Assembly: GCF_021560015.1 (NCBI RefSeq)
Contig: NZ_CP073588.1
Coordinates: forward strand, 558,001-622,000
Reading direction: 5' to 3'
Length of the DNA stretch: 64,000 nucleotides
Origin: Shewanella vesiculosa
GTDB lineage: Bacteria; Pseudomonadota; Gammaproteobacteria; Enterobacterales; Shewanellaceae
Shown: positions 56,485 through 64,000 of the stretch, in pieces
How positions within the stretch are numbered: position 1 is the stretch's first letter
Layout: each line of letters opens with the position of its first letter
The notes under the pieces: model-generated
What the model was told of the DNA's origin: nothing
Seen by the model: the letters and a program-made list of their open reading frames with translations, nothing else
Database searches by the model: none
Program-made: the position numbers and the translations under genes

Positions 56485-57231
56485 ATGAGCTTTAGCATTA
56501 ATTTAGACGGTAAGGTTGCATTAGTCACAGGTGCTAGCCGTGGTATTGGCCGCGCAATTGCAGAGTCGTTAGTACAAGCGGGTGCCATGGTTATTGGCAC
56601 AGCAACCAGTGAAAAAGGTGCAGCGGCGATTCAAGCTTACCTAGGTGACAAAGGCTTCGGGATGGTGTTAAATGTCACTGATAGCCAGTCAGTGGCTGAT
56701 TTATATAGCCAGATCAAAGAAAAAGCCGGTGAAGTTGATATTCTTATTAACAACGCAGGCATTACTCGTGATAATTTACTGATGCGAATGAAGGATGATG
56801 AGTGGCAAGATATTATTGACACCAATTTGACATCATTATTTAAATTGTCTAAACCAGTAATGCGATCTATGATGAAAAAACGTTTCGGACGTATAATCAG
56901 CATTGGATCAGTTGTGGGTACAATGGGTAATGCTGGCCAAGTTAATTACTCGGCGGCTAAAGCGGGTTTGATTGGATTTACAAAATCTCTTGCAAGAGAG
57001 GTTGCATCTCGTCAAATAACAGTGAATGCTATTGCACCTGGATTTATTCAGACAGATATGACAGATGAGCTGACAGTAGAGCAGCAACAAGCTATCATGT
57101 CGCAAGTTCCGATGGAACGATTAGGGCAAGCACAAGAAATTGCCAATGCAGTATTGTTTTTGGCCTCGGATTCAGCCGCTTACATCACAGGCGAAACATT
57201 GCATGTGAATGGCGGCATGTACATGGTTTAA
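56485..57231 (+). CDS. fabG: 3-oxoacyl-ACP reductase FabG
   Basis: FabG reduces beta-ketoacyl-ACP with NADPH. The 248-residue short-chain dehydrogenase has the cofactor loop TGASRGIGRA (about 16-25), NNAGITRDNLLMRM, the catalytic Tyr and Lys in YSAAKAG (about 155-159), and ends with the VNGGMYMV segment typical of FabG. AAAGGAG precedes the ATG 10 bases after fabD. Confidence 0.96.
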   Translation: MSFSINLDGKVALVTGASRGIGRAIAESLVQAGAMVIGTATSEKGAAAIQAYLGDKGFGMVLNVTDSQSVADLYSQIKEKAGEVDILINNAGITRDNLLMRMKDDEWQDIIDTNLTSLFKLSKPVMRSMMKKRFGRIISIGSVVGTMGNAGQVNYSAAKAGLIGFTKSLAREVASRQITVNAIAPGFIQTDMTDELTVEQQQAIMSQVPMERLGQAQEIANAVLFLASDSAAYITGETLHVNGGMYMV

Positions 57232-57291
57232 GAGCGATAGGTAGGTAACTACCTTCATTTGAGTCAGTGTTAGTGATAATTCAATGTCATT

Positions 57292-57312
57292 TTTTGTGGT
57301 TAGACCACAAAA
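57292..57312. promoter_or_regulatory. Inverted repeat between fabG and acpP
   Basis: TTTTGTGGT-TAG-ACCACAAAA is a perfect 9-bp inverted repeat midway between fabG and acpP. It could slow or stop transcription between the genes, or be an operator for the acpP promoter. Confidence 0.4.
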
Positions 57313-57394
57313 TCTAAGCTTGCATTGTTATCTAATTCGAATAAACTACTCGCAATCTTACGCAAGTGCGTAATTTGAATAGGAAAGAAAACTA

Positions 57395-57628
57395 ATGAGC
57401 AACATCGAAGAACGTGTAAAGAAAATCATCATCGAGCAACTTGGCGTTAAAGAAGAAGACGTTAAATCAGCTGCTTCTTTTGTAGACGATTTAGGCGCTG
57501 ATTCTCTAGACACTGTTGAATTGGTTATGGCTCTAGAAGAAGAGTTTGATACCGAGATCCCTGACGAAGAAGCTGAAAAGATCACTACTGTTCAAGCAGC
57601 GATCGATTACGTTTCTAAGAATCAGTAA
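57395..57628 (+). CDS. acpP: Acyl carrier protein
   Basis: AcpP carries acyl chains through fatty acid and lipid synthesis. The 77-residue acidic protein (E. coli 78) has the phosphopantetheine Ser37 in [13 protein letters not shown]. The first residues [19 protein letters not shown] are near-identical across gammaproteobacteria. AGGAAAG precedes the ATG. It is separated from fabG by 163 bases and from fabF by a strong terminator, so it can be expressed at a higher level than its neighbours. Confidence 0.97.
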   Translation: MSNIEERVKKIIIEQLGVKEEDVKSAASFVDDLGADSLDTVELVMALEEEFDTEIPDEEAEKITTVQAAIDYVSKNQ

Positions 57629-57640
57629 TCAAGAATTCAC

Positions 57641-57672
57641 AAAAACAGGCGGCATTTATGCCGCCTGTTTTT
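57641..57672 (+). terminator. Terminator after acpP
   Basis: CAGGCGGCA/TGCCGCCTG stem of 9 bp with a 4-base loop, extended by A:T pairs, with a T run. Confidence 0.93.
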
Positions 57673-57790
57673 GTTTAAAGCATTTGTAAACGCTCGTTCC
57701 ATTTAATTGCACTAGAACACCCTTCCTTATATCTCTTTAGCTTTATCGCAATAATGGCATCGTGGCAGATTTTATTTAAAGGTGAATATC

Positions 57791-59030
57791 ATGTCTAAAC
57801 GTCGTGTCGTCATCACAGGTCTTGGTCTTGTGACTCCTGTGGGTAATGATGTCGAATCTTCTTGGAATGCCTTATTGGCTGGTCACAGTGGTATTGCTCC
57901 CATTACTAAGTTTGATGCGAGTGAATATAGCACTCGTTTTAGCGGCTCAGTCAAAGATTTTGATATCGAAAAATACTTAACCCAAAAAAGATGCCCGTAA
58001 AATGGATTTATTTATCCAGTACGGTATGGCTGCGGGTATTCAAGCGGTGCAAGATTCTGGCCTCGATATGAGCCAAGAGAATCCCGCTCGAATCGGTACC
58101 GCGATTGGTGCTGGTATGGGCGGCATGTGGTTAATTGAACAAGGTCATTCAGCTTTGCTCAATGGTGGCCCGCGCAAAGTGTCACCATTTTTTGTCCCTA
58201 GTACCATTATCAACATGATAGCGGGTCATTTGTCGATTATGTATGGCATGACAGGTCCTAACTTTGCAGTGACAACAGCCTGTACTACGGGTGTACACAA
58301 TATCGGTTTTGCCGCACGTACTATTGCTTATGGTGATGCCGATGTAATGGTTGCCGGTGGCGCTGAAGATGTGACTAGTCCATTAGGTGTTGCAGGTTTT
58401 AGTGCAGCTAAAGCATTATCTACTCGTAATGACGATCCCAAAGCAGCCAGTCGTCCTTGGGACAAAGACCGTGACGGCTTTGTTATTGGTGATGGTGCCG
58501 GTGTCATTGTGATGGAAGAATATGAACGAGCTAAAGCCCGCGGAGCTAAAATTTACGGCGAGTTAGTTGGTTTTGGTATGAGTGGTGATGCATTCCACAT
58601 GACATCGCCACCTAGTGATGGTGCGGGTGCTGCGGCGGCAATGGTTAATGCCATTAATGATGCGCAAATTGAAAAAGAGCAAGTGGGCTATATTAATGCC
58701 CATGGCACATCTACCAATGCGGGTGATAAAGCTGAAGCTGCAGCTGTAAAGTCGGTATTTGGCCCTTATGCTTATGAGGTGCTGAGTTCGACTAAATCAA
58801 TGACCGGACATTTATTAGGTGCCGCGGGGGCGGTAGAGGCCATTTTCACTTTGCTTGCGCTGCGCGATCAACATGTTCCACCAACGATTAATTTAGACAA
58901 TCCAGATGAAGGTTGTGACTTAGATTTTGTTGCCCATACATCTCGTCGCCATCAATTTGATTATGCTTTATGTAACTCATTTGGTTTCGGCGGCACCAAT
59001 GGTTCTTTATTATTCAAAAAAATCGATTAG
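57791..59030 (+). pseudogene. fabF: 3-oxoacyl-ACP synthase II FabF, frameshifted
   Basis: FabF elongates acyl-ACP and adjusts membrane fluidity by cis-vaccenate formation. Residues 1-67 (SKRRVVITGLGLVTPVG to EKYLTQK) are in one frame, and the rest from [16 protein letters not shown] is in the next. The break is in a run of six A at 57984-57989 where five keep the frame. The remainder has the catalytic Cys in [14 protein letters not shown] and the two His in [13 protein letters not shown] and [15 protein letters not shown]. Corrected length is 412 residues (E. coli 413). The lesion may be a sequence error. I choose the ATG at 57791 with AAGG upstream. Confidence 0.9.
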
Positions 59031-59042
59031 TTTCGTTAAGCT

Positions 59043-59069
59043 AAAAAAAGCGCCTCTGGCGCTTTTTTG
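59043..59069 (+). terminator. Terminator after fabF
   Basis: AGCGCC/GGCGCT stem with a 3-base loop, extended by A:T pairs, with a T run. Confidence 0.9.
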
Positions 59070-59127
59070 TAATAACACAAAGTGTATCGTTATTTATAGA
59101 TACATCTTGCGATCATCAGGAGGTTTT

Positions 59128-59616
59128 ATGGCCGGTAAAGATAGACAACTTACACTACGTTTTTTGGCTGAGCCTGCAGATGTCAATTTTGGTGGAAAGG
59201 TGCACGGCGGTGCGGTTATGAAATGGATCGATTTAGCCGCTTATGCCGCAGCCGCAGGATGGAGTGGTAAATACTGTATTACGGTTTACGCTGGTGGTAT
59301 TCGCTTTGTTAAACCTATTCACGTAGGTAATATTGTTGAAGTGACTGGTAAAGTGATTTATACCGGTACTACATCGATGCATATCGCTATTGACGTTAAA
59401 GCCGGTGACCCTAAAGAGTCAGAACGTCATTTAACCACCCATTGTATTGTCATTATGGTTGCTGTAGATGATGACGGTAATCCTATCTCAGTTCCAGAAT
59501 GGATCCCCACTACCGCTGATGATATTCGTTTGCGTGATAGTGCTATGCGATTAATGGATATGCGTAAACGTATCGGGGCTGAAATGGAAGCCCACGTTAA
59601 ACCTTCAGTTGTTTAA
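59128..59616 (+). CDS. Acyl-CoA thioesterase, hot-dog fold (YciA-like)
   Basis: A 162-residue hot-dog thioesterase of the acyl-CoA hydrolase group. The core DVNFGGKVHGGAVMKWIDLAAYAAA holds the conserved Asn and Gly loop followed by the catalytic Asp. FVKPIHVGNIVEVTGKV follows as in YciA and related enzymes. I choose the ATG at 59128 with a perfect CAGGAGG upstream; the open frame extends far upstream through the fabF end. It probably forms an operon with the next gene, 14 bases downstream. Confidence 0.9.
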   Translation: MAGKDRQLTLRFLAEPADVNFGGKVHGGAVMKWIDLAAYAAAAGWSGKYCITVYAGGIRFVKPIHVGNIVEVTGKVIYTGTTSMHIAIDVKAGDPKESERHLTTHCIVIMVAVDDDGNPISVPEWIPTTADDIRLRDSAMRLMDMRKRIGAEMEAHVKPSVV

Positions 59617-59630
59617 ATAAAGAGGATGAT

Positions 59631-60506
59631 ATGGCCAAAGTAGCATTTATTGGTTTAGGCGTTATGGGATACCCTATGGCGGGACATTTAGTTAAGCAAG
59701 GGCATGATGTTACTGTGTACAACCGCACTGCCAGTAAAGCTCAACAATGGGTTGAACAGCATGGTGGTAAGGCTGCAGATACGCCAAAAGATGCAGCTAA
59801 AGGTCAAGATATTGTTTTTACCTGTGTGGGTAATGATGATGACTTACGCCAGGTCGTCTTAGGTGAACACGGTGTCGTTCATGGCATGCATGCGGGGGCC
59901 ATTTTAGTTGACCATACTACGGCTTCTGCCGATGTTGCCCGTGAAATTGCTGCACATATTGAGCCGCTAAGTATCGCTTTTTTAGATGCGCCTGTTTCTG
60001 GTGGTCAAGCGGGTGCCGAGAATGGTGTATTAACGGTAATGATGGGTGGCGAGCAAGCGCATTTTGATACAGTTAAGCCTGTTATTGAAGCGTATAGTCG
60101 TTGCGCTGAGCTATTGGGGCCTGTCGGTGCGGGACAATTAACCAAAATGGTTAACCAAATCTGTATTGCTGGTGTGGTGCAAGGTTTAGCGGAAGGACTT
60201 CATTTTGCTAAAAGTGCGGGTTTAGATGGCTTGAAAGTGATTGAGGTCATCAGCAAAGGTGCTGCGCAAAGTTGGCAGATGGAAAACCGTTACCAAACCA
60301 TGTGGCAAGGTAAATACGATTTTGGTTTTGCTATTGATTGGATGCGTAAAGATTTAGGCATTGCCCTCGATGAAGCTCGTCGCAATGGCAGCCATTTACC
60401 CGTAGCAGCGTTAGTTGATCAGTTTTACTCAGAGGTTCAGGCCATGAAAGGTAACCGCTGGGATACCTCTAGTTTACTTGCTCGTCTTGAAAAATCGCGT
60501 GATTAG
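59631..60506 (+). CDS. NAD(P)-dependent beta-hydroxyacid dehydrogenase (3-hydroxyisobutyrate dehydrogenase family)
   Basis: A 291-residue dehydrogenase. The N-terminal Rossmann motif is VAFIGLGVMGYPMAGHLVKQGHDVTVYNRT. The substrate-binding loop is LDAPVSGGQAGAENGVLTVMMGG (about 118-140), and the catalytic Lys is in QLTKMVNQICIAG (about 172). The TVYNRTASK sequence after strand 2 suggests NADP preference (Asn-Arg in place of an acidic residue). The substrate could be tartronate semialdehyde, succinic semialdehyde or a hydroxyisobutyrate-like acid; the context does not decide. Confidence 0.88.
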   Translation: MAKVAFIGLGVMGYPMAGHLVKQGHDVTVYNRTASKAQQWVEQHGGKAADTPKDAAKGQDIVFTCVGNDDDLRQVVLGEHGVVHGMHAGAILVDHTTASADVAREIAAHIEPLSIAFLDAPVSGGQAGAENGVLTVMMGGEQAHFDTVKPVIEAYSRCAELLGPVGAGQLTKMVNQICIAGVVQGLAEGLHFAKSAGLDGLKVIEVISKGAAQSWQMENRYQTMWQGKYDFGFAIDWMRKDLGIALDEARRNGSHLPVAALVDQFYSEVQAMKGNRWDTSSLLARLEKSRD

Positions 60507-60919
60507 TATTCATAATTTGTTGTAATAAAGTGCTATTACAGTAAAAAGCTCCGATTTTTATCGGGGCTTTTTTATTGACGATAAATAAGTAAATCGTCAT
60601 TTATCTGCGTCCGTCTTTTTAATGCTAGTAAATTTATTGAATAAAAACCATCGAGTTACATGATGTAGCGCACATATTCAAAGTATTAACGCTGCTATTA
60701 TCATTCCATCTAAATTAATTTTGCTTAAAGTGGATTGATTAACTAAGTTTATATTGCCCATCAATTTTAGACTACTTTATAAGTTGTTTAATAAATCGTT
60801 GGTAAATCATTTATAAACTAGGTTGTTGAGTAAGCCATAAGTAAAGTGTTGTGCTGCAGTGTGATGACCCGCGTCAGATAAAAAGAATGTGGGCATACGC
60901 TAAATTGGAGGAATGAATA
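60507..60919. other. Intergenic region upstream of cctA
   Basis: A terminator at 60543-60573 ends the dehydrogenase gene. The remaining AT-rich 340 bases must hold the cctA promoter. I find no CRP or FNR site that I would defend. Confidence 0.4.
60543..60573 (+). terminator. Terminator after the dehydrogenase gene
   Basis: AAAAAGCTCCGA pairs with TCGGGGCTTTTT with one T:G pair and a 6-base loop, followed by T residues. Confidence 0.88.
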
Positions 60920-61255
60920 GTGAACAATAAACTACTAAGCGCATTGTTTGCGGCTGGTTTTGCGGTAATGATGATGTCTTCTGCATCATTTGCTGCTGAT
61001 CAGACGCTCGCAGAGTTTCACGTTGAGATGGGTGGTTGTGAAAACTGTCATGCTAATGAAGAACCGTCTGCTGATGGTGCTTATGAATTTGAACAATGTC
61101 AAAGTTGTCATGGCACACTAGCCGAAATGGACGAAAATCATAAGCCACATGATGGTGTCTTAATGTGCGCAGATTGTCATGCACCACATGAAGCCAAAGT
61201 AGGTGATAAACCAACATGTGATACATGCCATGATGATGGTCGTACAGCAAAATAA
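60920..61255 (+). CDS. cctA: Small tetraheme cytochrome c (CctA)
   Basis: CctA (small tetraheme cytochrome, STC) is an abundant periplasmic electron carrier in Shewanella, moving electrons from CymA toward periplasmic and outer-membrane reductases. The 111-residue precursor has a signal peptide (cut after residue 25, SFA/AD) and four CxxCH heme sites: CENCH, CQSCH, CADCH and CDTCH. Additional His residues ([21 protein letters not shown]) can serve as distal ligands. It starts with GTG, preceded by a strong GGAGGA. Monocistronic with its own terminator. Confidence 0.93.
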   Translation: MNNKLLSALFAAGFAVMMMSSASFAADQTLAEFHVEMGGCENCHANEEPSADGAYEFEQCQSCHGTLAEMDENHKPHDGVLMCADCHAPHEAKVGDKPTCDTCHDDGRTAK

Positions 61256-61756
61256 GCTATCTTTGATGGCAAAAAATACCGACATTTTGTCGGTATTTTT
61301 GTTTCTATTAGACGAATGTTACCGTGTTATTGTTGCTAGAAATATCTTCTTGTCGCTGAATAAAGAGTATCCAATCAAATTACGCTTATCAAAAGTGGTC
61401 CTGGCATAGACCTTTTCTGCTCATTAACCATCTAGGTAAGTAATCTCAATAACGTTTTTATATGACTTAGCCGTGTCAATTTGACTGGGCTAGTGGAGAT
61501 AATGGCTCAAAAGCGTCACGTCATTTTTATTTTATTAGCTTAAAGTTAGGCATTCTTCAATCAAGTTAACTAGAATGAGATAACGTCAATAATCAATCGC
61601 CAATCAGTACTGATCACTAGTATTAAGGTCTATTTTTGATTGTTTTCATTATTCTTTTGACTGATATGCAGACGAGGCCATGGTTGTTAGTATTACCTTG
61701 TTTGAATATAGGTTTAGCATTGAAGGCTGTTGATTTAATCACATGGAGTGTATCAA
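61256..61756. other. Intergenic region between cctA and the LuxR-type gene
   Basis: This 501-base AT-rich stretch contains the cctA terminator (61271-61304) and a perfect 12-bp palindrome ATCAGTACTGAT (61603-61614) about 145 bases before the regulator gene. No gene is supported. Confidence 0.45.
61271..61304 (+). terminator. Terminator after cctA
   Basis: TACCGACA/TGTCGGTA stem with a short T loop, flanked by A and T runs. Confidence 0.92.
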
Positions 61757-62386
61757 ATGTTTAAAGTCGTAAATTGGATGATAGTATCGAGGTCTGAGTT
61801 ATTAGTCGATTTGCTCGATTGCCGATGGCCACAAGAGTTTTTGGTTAAATTAACTAAAACCCAGCCTAGCAATATGGCTAAAATGTTAGCAGTTGAACCG
61901 ATTGTGATAGTTTTTTTTGACCTATCAACCATAGATTTACAACAAGCCTATCAATTACAACGCCTGATTGAACGTGAATATTGCTCTATTCATACTGTGT
62001 TTATCAATTTCCCTAAGCAGCTTGATACCCGATTCCTTATTCATCCTTTAACGATAGGGGTGTTTTATACTGATAGCAGCCTTGCAGAAATTAGCATTGG
62101 TTTAAATGACATAATGAAAGGTCGAAGAGTCATACCGCAGGATTTATTACGTTCTATGGTGGACGATGATAATCATGATGATAATGAGCAGTTAACAATC
62201 CGCGAACGTGAAGTGCTACAAACCTTGCTAACTGGCAGTACCAATTTAGACATAGCTAACCAATTATTTGTAAGTGAATCAACCATCAAAACGCATTTAT
62301 ATCGCGCCTTTAGAAAAATCGGTGTGTCTAGTCGTGGCCAAGCAATTGCTTGGGCGCAAACTCACATGCATGAAGTAAGGTTATAA
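61757..62386 (+). CDS. LuxR-family transcriptional regulator, CsgD-like
   Basis: A 209-residue regulator with a C-terminal LuxR helix-turn-helix (about 140-205): LTIREREVLQTLLTGSTNLDIANQLFVSESTIKTHLYRAFRKIGVSSR. The N-terminal 130 residues resemble a receiver-like domain but lack an obvious phospho-acceptor Asp triad, as in CsgD/VpsT-type proteins that control biofilm matrix. Whether it binds cyclic di-GMP cannot be told here. I choose the ATG at 61757 with GGAG upstream. It is convergent with the M61 peptidase gene. Confidence 0.82.
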   Translation: MFKVVNWMIVSRSELLVDLLDCRWPQEFLVKLTKTQPSNMAKMLAVEPIVIVFFDLSTIDLQQAYQLQRLIEREYCSIHTVFINFPKQLDTRFLIHPLTIGVFYTDSSLAEISIGLNDIMKGRRVIPQDLLRSMVDDDNHDDNEQLTIREREVLQTLLTGSTNLDIANQLFVSESTIKTHLYRAFRKIGVSSRGQAIAWAQTHMHEVRL

Positions 62387-62429
62387 GCACTTGCTTGTCG
62401 GTTAATCATATGGCGAAAAAACACAAGAT

Positions 62430-62465
62430 AAAAAGAGGTATTCAGAGATACCTCTTTTTATTTTT
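62430..62465. terminator. Bidirectional terminator
   Basis: AAAAAGAGGTAT/ATACCTCTTTTT stem of 12 bp with a 6-base loop, between the convergent LuxR-type and M61 peptidase genes. Confidence 0.92.
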
Positions 62466-62471
62466 GAGTGA

Positions 62472-64000
62472 TTAACCAAGCCACAATGATGTTTTAGATG
62501 CATCTTTGATGCTAAGGGAAATAGTATCTAAAGCGGCTTCACTAATTGGCAAGGTTCCTTGCATCAGTTCATCACGTCTAAACCAGTGTAGGCTGATTTG
62601 CTCACCAACAGTCAAGCTTTGCAATTGCTGTTCAAATTGTGCTGTAACTTGTAAATTATCTGCTGCAATTAATAAATCACCCGCACTAAGACCCGCTTGA
62701 TGGGCCGGACTGTGTTGGATGACGCTCAACACTTTTAAGCCCAATGATTCCGCTTTTGTTCTAGCACCAAAGCCAATGTTAAAGCCTTTAGCATCACCGC
62801 CACCTAAATCTGTGTTACCTTCGCTTGCTCGAAGCTTCATAGACACCCCAACCTGAGCCAGTAAGGCTTCAAGCGGTATATCATCACAGCTATTGAGGTA
62901 AGCAAATACATCATCACATGGACGTTTTAGGATGGTTTCAACAATCCGTTGATGGCTAAGCGGATCGGTACCGACACCGGTTAAGCCGTATTGTTGCCAA
63001 AGCTGACGCATAACATCGTCTAAACTTTTTTGCCCCTGGGTTTCAATGCGAAGAGTTAAATCTAAAAATAACCCAAACAGTGCCCCTTTGGTGTAATAGC
63101 TGACAATGGCATTAGCGGCATTTTCATCTTGCTTATAAAACTTGGTCCAAGCATTAAAACTTGACTGTTTTAGGGTTTGCTTAAAACGACCTTGACCTCT
63201 ATATACTCGGGTCATAATTTGGCTAAGCAAGGTAAGGTAAGCGGCTTGATCAATACATTGAGATTTAAAGGTAATTAAATCATCATAGTACGAAGTAATC
63301 CCCTCATATGCCCATAGTTGCTCTGTGTAAGACTCTTGCGATAAATCAAATGGGCTAAATTCAGCCGGTTTAATCCGTTTCACATTCCATGAGTGGAAGT
63401 ATTCATGGCTGCACAGTGACAAATAAGTGCGGTAACCTTTATCGACTGGTGCTTCTAATGACTGAGGTAAATCATTACGTGAACACATTAGTGCAGTTGA
63501 GGCTTTATGCTCTAAGCCACCAAAACCATTGTCTAAAACAGTGGTCATAAATACATAGCGTTCAAAAGGAGCTGGCGTGCCAAATAAATTGATTTGGTAT
63601 TCGCATATGGCTTTAAGGTCTTTGGCTAAGCGAGCCATGTTGGCTCTATGCTTACCACTTAATACGATATCGTGAGGCACGCCGGCTGCATAAAATGTCT
63701 CTATGGTTAGCTCGCCCATTTCAACCGGATGATCGATTAAGTCGTCATAGTTTTCCGCGCTAAAATCACCAAAGCCGAATTGCTCGCCAGTGGTTCGAGT
63801 CATGCTGGTGGCCAAGGTCCAATGGGATAATTCAGCTAGTGCTGGTGTTGCAATTGTGACTCTATGAGATTGAGATTCCAGCCCTTTGGCGGCTAAAAAC
63901 ACACTACTGCCATTGAAGAAGCCATGATTAGTGTCCAAATGTGCAGTGCGGACAGACAAGTCCCAAGCATAAATTTGGTAGCATAAGGTAATATGGCTAC
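62472..64000 (-). CDS. M61-family glycyl aminopeptidase with PDZ domain, 5' end outside the window
   Basis: The open frame runs off the right edge without a start: the last bases encode HITLCYQIYAWDLSVRTAHLD, which matches the interior of M61 peptidases, so a TTG at 63959 is not the start. The zinc site is CSHEYFHSWNVKRIKP, with HExxH. AYEGITSYYDDL follows with the third ligand Glu. The last 100 residues contain a PDZ domain (LGLKVLSVIQHSPAHQAGLSAGDLLIAAD). These enzymes cleave N-terminal Gly and Ala. About 80-90 N-terminal residues are missing from view. Confidence 0.9.
   Translation of the reverse strand, partial: SHITLCYQIYAWDLSVRTAHLDTNHGFFNGSSVFLAAKGLESQSHRVTIATPALAELSHWTLATSMTRTTGEQFGFGDFSAENYDDLIDHPVEMGELTIETFYAAGVPHDIVLSGKHRANMARLAKDLKAICEYQINLFGTPAPFERYVFMTTVLDNGFGGLEHKASTALMCSRNDLPQSLEAPVDKGYRTYLSLCSHEYFHSWNVKRIKPAEFSPFDLSQESYTEQLWAYEGITSYYDDLITFKSQCIDQAAYLTLLSQIMTRVYRGQGRFKQTLKQSSFNAWTKFYKQDENAANAIVSYYTKGALFGLFLDLTLRIETQGQKSLDDVMRQLWQQYGLTGVGTDPLSHQRIVETILKRPCDDVFAYLNSCDDIPLEALLAQVGVSMKLRASEGNTDLGGGDAKGFNIGFGARTKAESLGLKVLSVIQHSPAHQAGLSAGDLLIAADNLQVTAQFEQQLQSLTVGEQISLHWFRRDELMQGTLPISEAALDTISLSIKDASKTSLWLG

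Noticed and set aside
60660..60900. CRP or FNR site upstream of cctA
   Set aside because: TGTGATGACCC lacks a proper second half, and no TTGAT-N4-ATCAA is present.

Overview
The window looks like a chromosomal segment of a Shewanella-type marine gammaproteobacterium. Evidence: a moderately AT-rich composition; a small tetraheme cytochrome c of the Shewanella CctA type; a CrbS-type symporter/histidine kinase beside acs; an MsrB-MsrA fusion; and gammaproteobacterial gene orders (ybgC-tolQRAB-pal-cpoB, bioA/bioBFCD, rluC to yceD-rpmF-plsX-fabHDG-acpP-fabF, maoP/hdfR, argO/argP). I see no insertion sequences, prophage, integrase or CRISPR array. This is core genome, and most genes are housekeeping.

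Layout. 1-8.3 kb: an unknown membrane-anchored protein, cysB, purN-purM, upp, an NhaC-type antiporter, a 2-Cys peroxiredoxin and RNase T. 8.4-9.3 kb: motY behind a sigma-28-type promoter. 9.3-10.5 kb: a gene-poor 1.1 kb stretch holding a strong candidate for an unannotated small RNA on the minus strand. 10.4-15.7 kb: the Tol-Pal envelope operon. 15.7-17.2 kb: six identical tRNA-Lys(UUU) genes in a tandem array of about 201 bp units, each preceded by a conserved tRNA-like pseudo-element, with a decayed seventh unit downstream. 17.5-23.6 kb: DcaP-like porin, glutaredoxin, RadD helicase, a small exported protein and acs. 23.8-29.7 kb: CrbS-type hybrid kinase, glutathione transferase, argO/argP. 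29.7-35.0 kb: biotin synthesis. 35-44.3 kb: diguanylate cyclase, an outer-membrane protein, maoP/hdfR, dgkA, an exported ATP-dependent DNA ligase, a tyrosine phosphatase, an RbgA-type GTPase, a 2OG-Fe(II) oxygenase and MsrBA. 44.3-51.8 kb: SulP transporter, RNase E, rluC and a HAD phosphatase. 51.9-60.5 kb: the fatty acid synthesis cluster with rpmF, then a thioesterase and a dehydrogenase. 60.9-64 kb: CctA cytochrome, a LuxR/CsgD-type regulator and an edge-truncated M61 peptidase.

Seven otherwise conserved genes (purM, motY, a GGDEF gene, an outer-membrane protein gene, a sulP gene, rne and fabF) carry eight frame breaks. Four (purM, GGDEF, outer-membrane protein, fabF) and one of the two in rne are one extra base in an A or G run. 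Since rne, fabF and purM are included, homopolymer errors in the underlying sequence are more likely than real gene loss.

The least explained structures are the minus-strand small RNA candidate at about 9546-9702, with its own promoter, a perfect palindrome upstream of it, nested 7-bp stems, an anti-Shine-Dalgarno-like CUUCCUUCC stretch and a terminator, and the tRNA-Lys/pseudo-tRNA-Lys tandem array.
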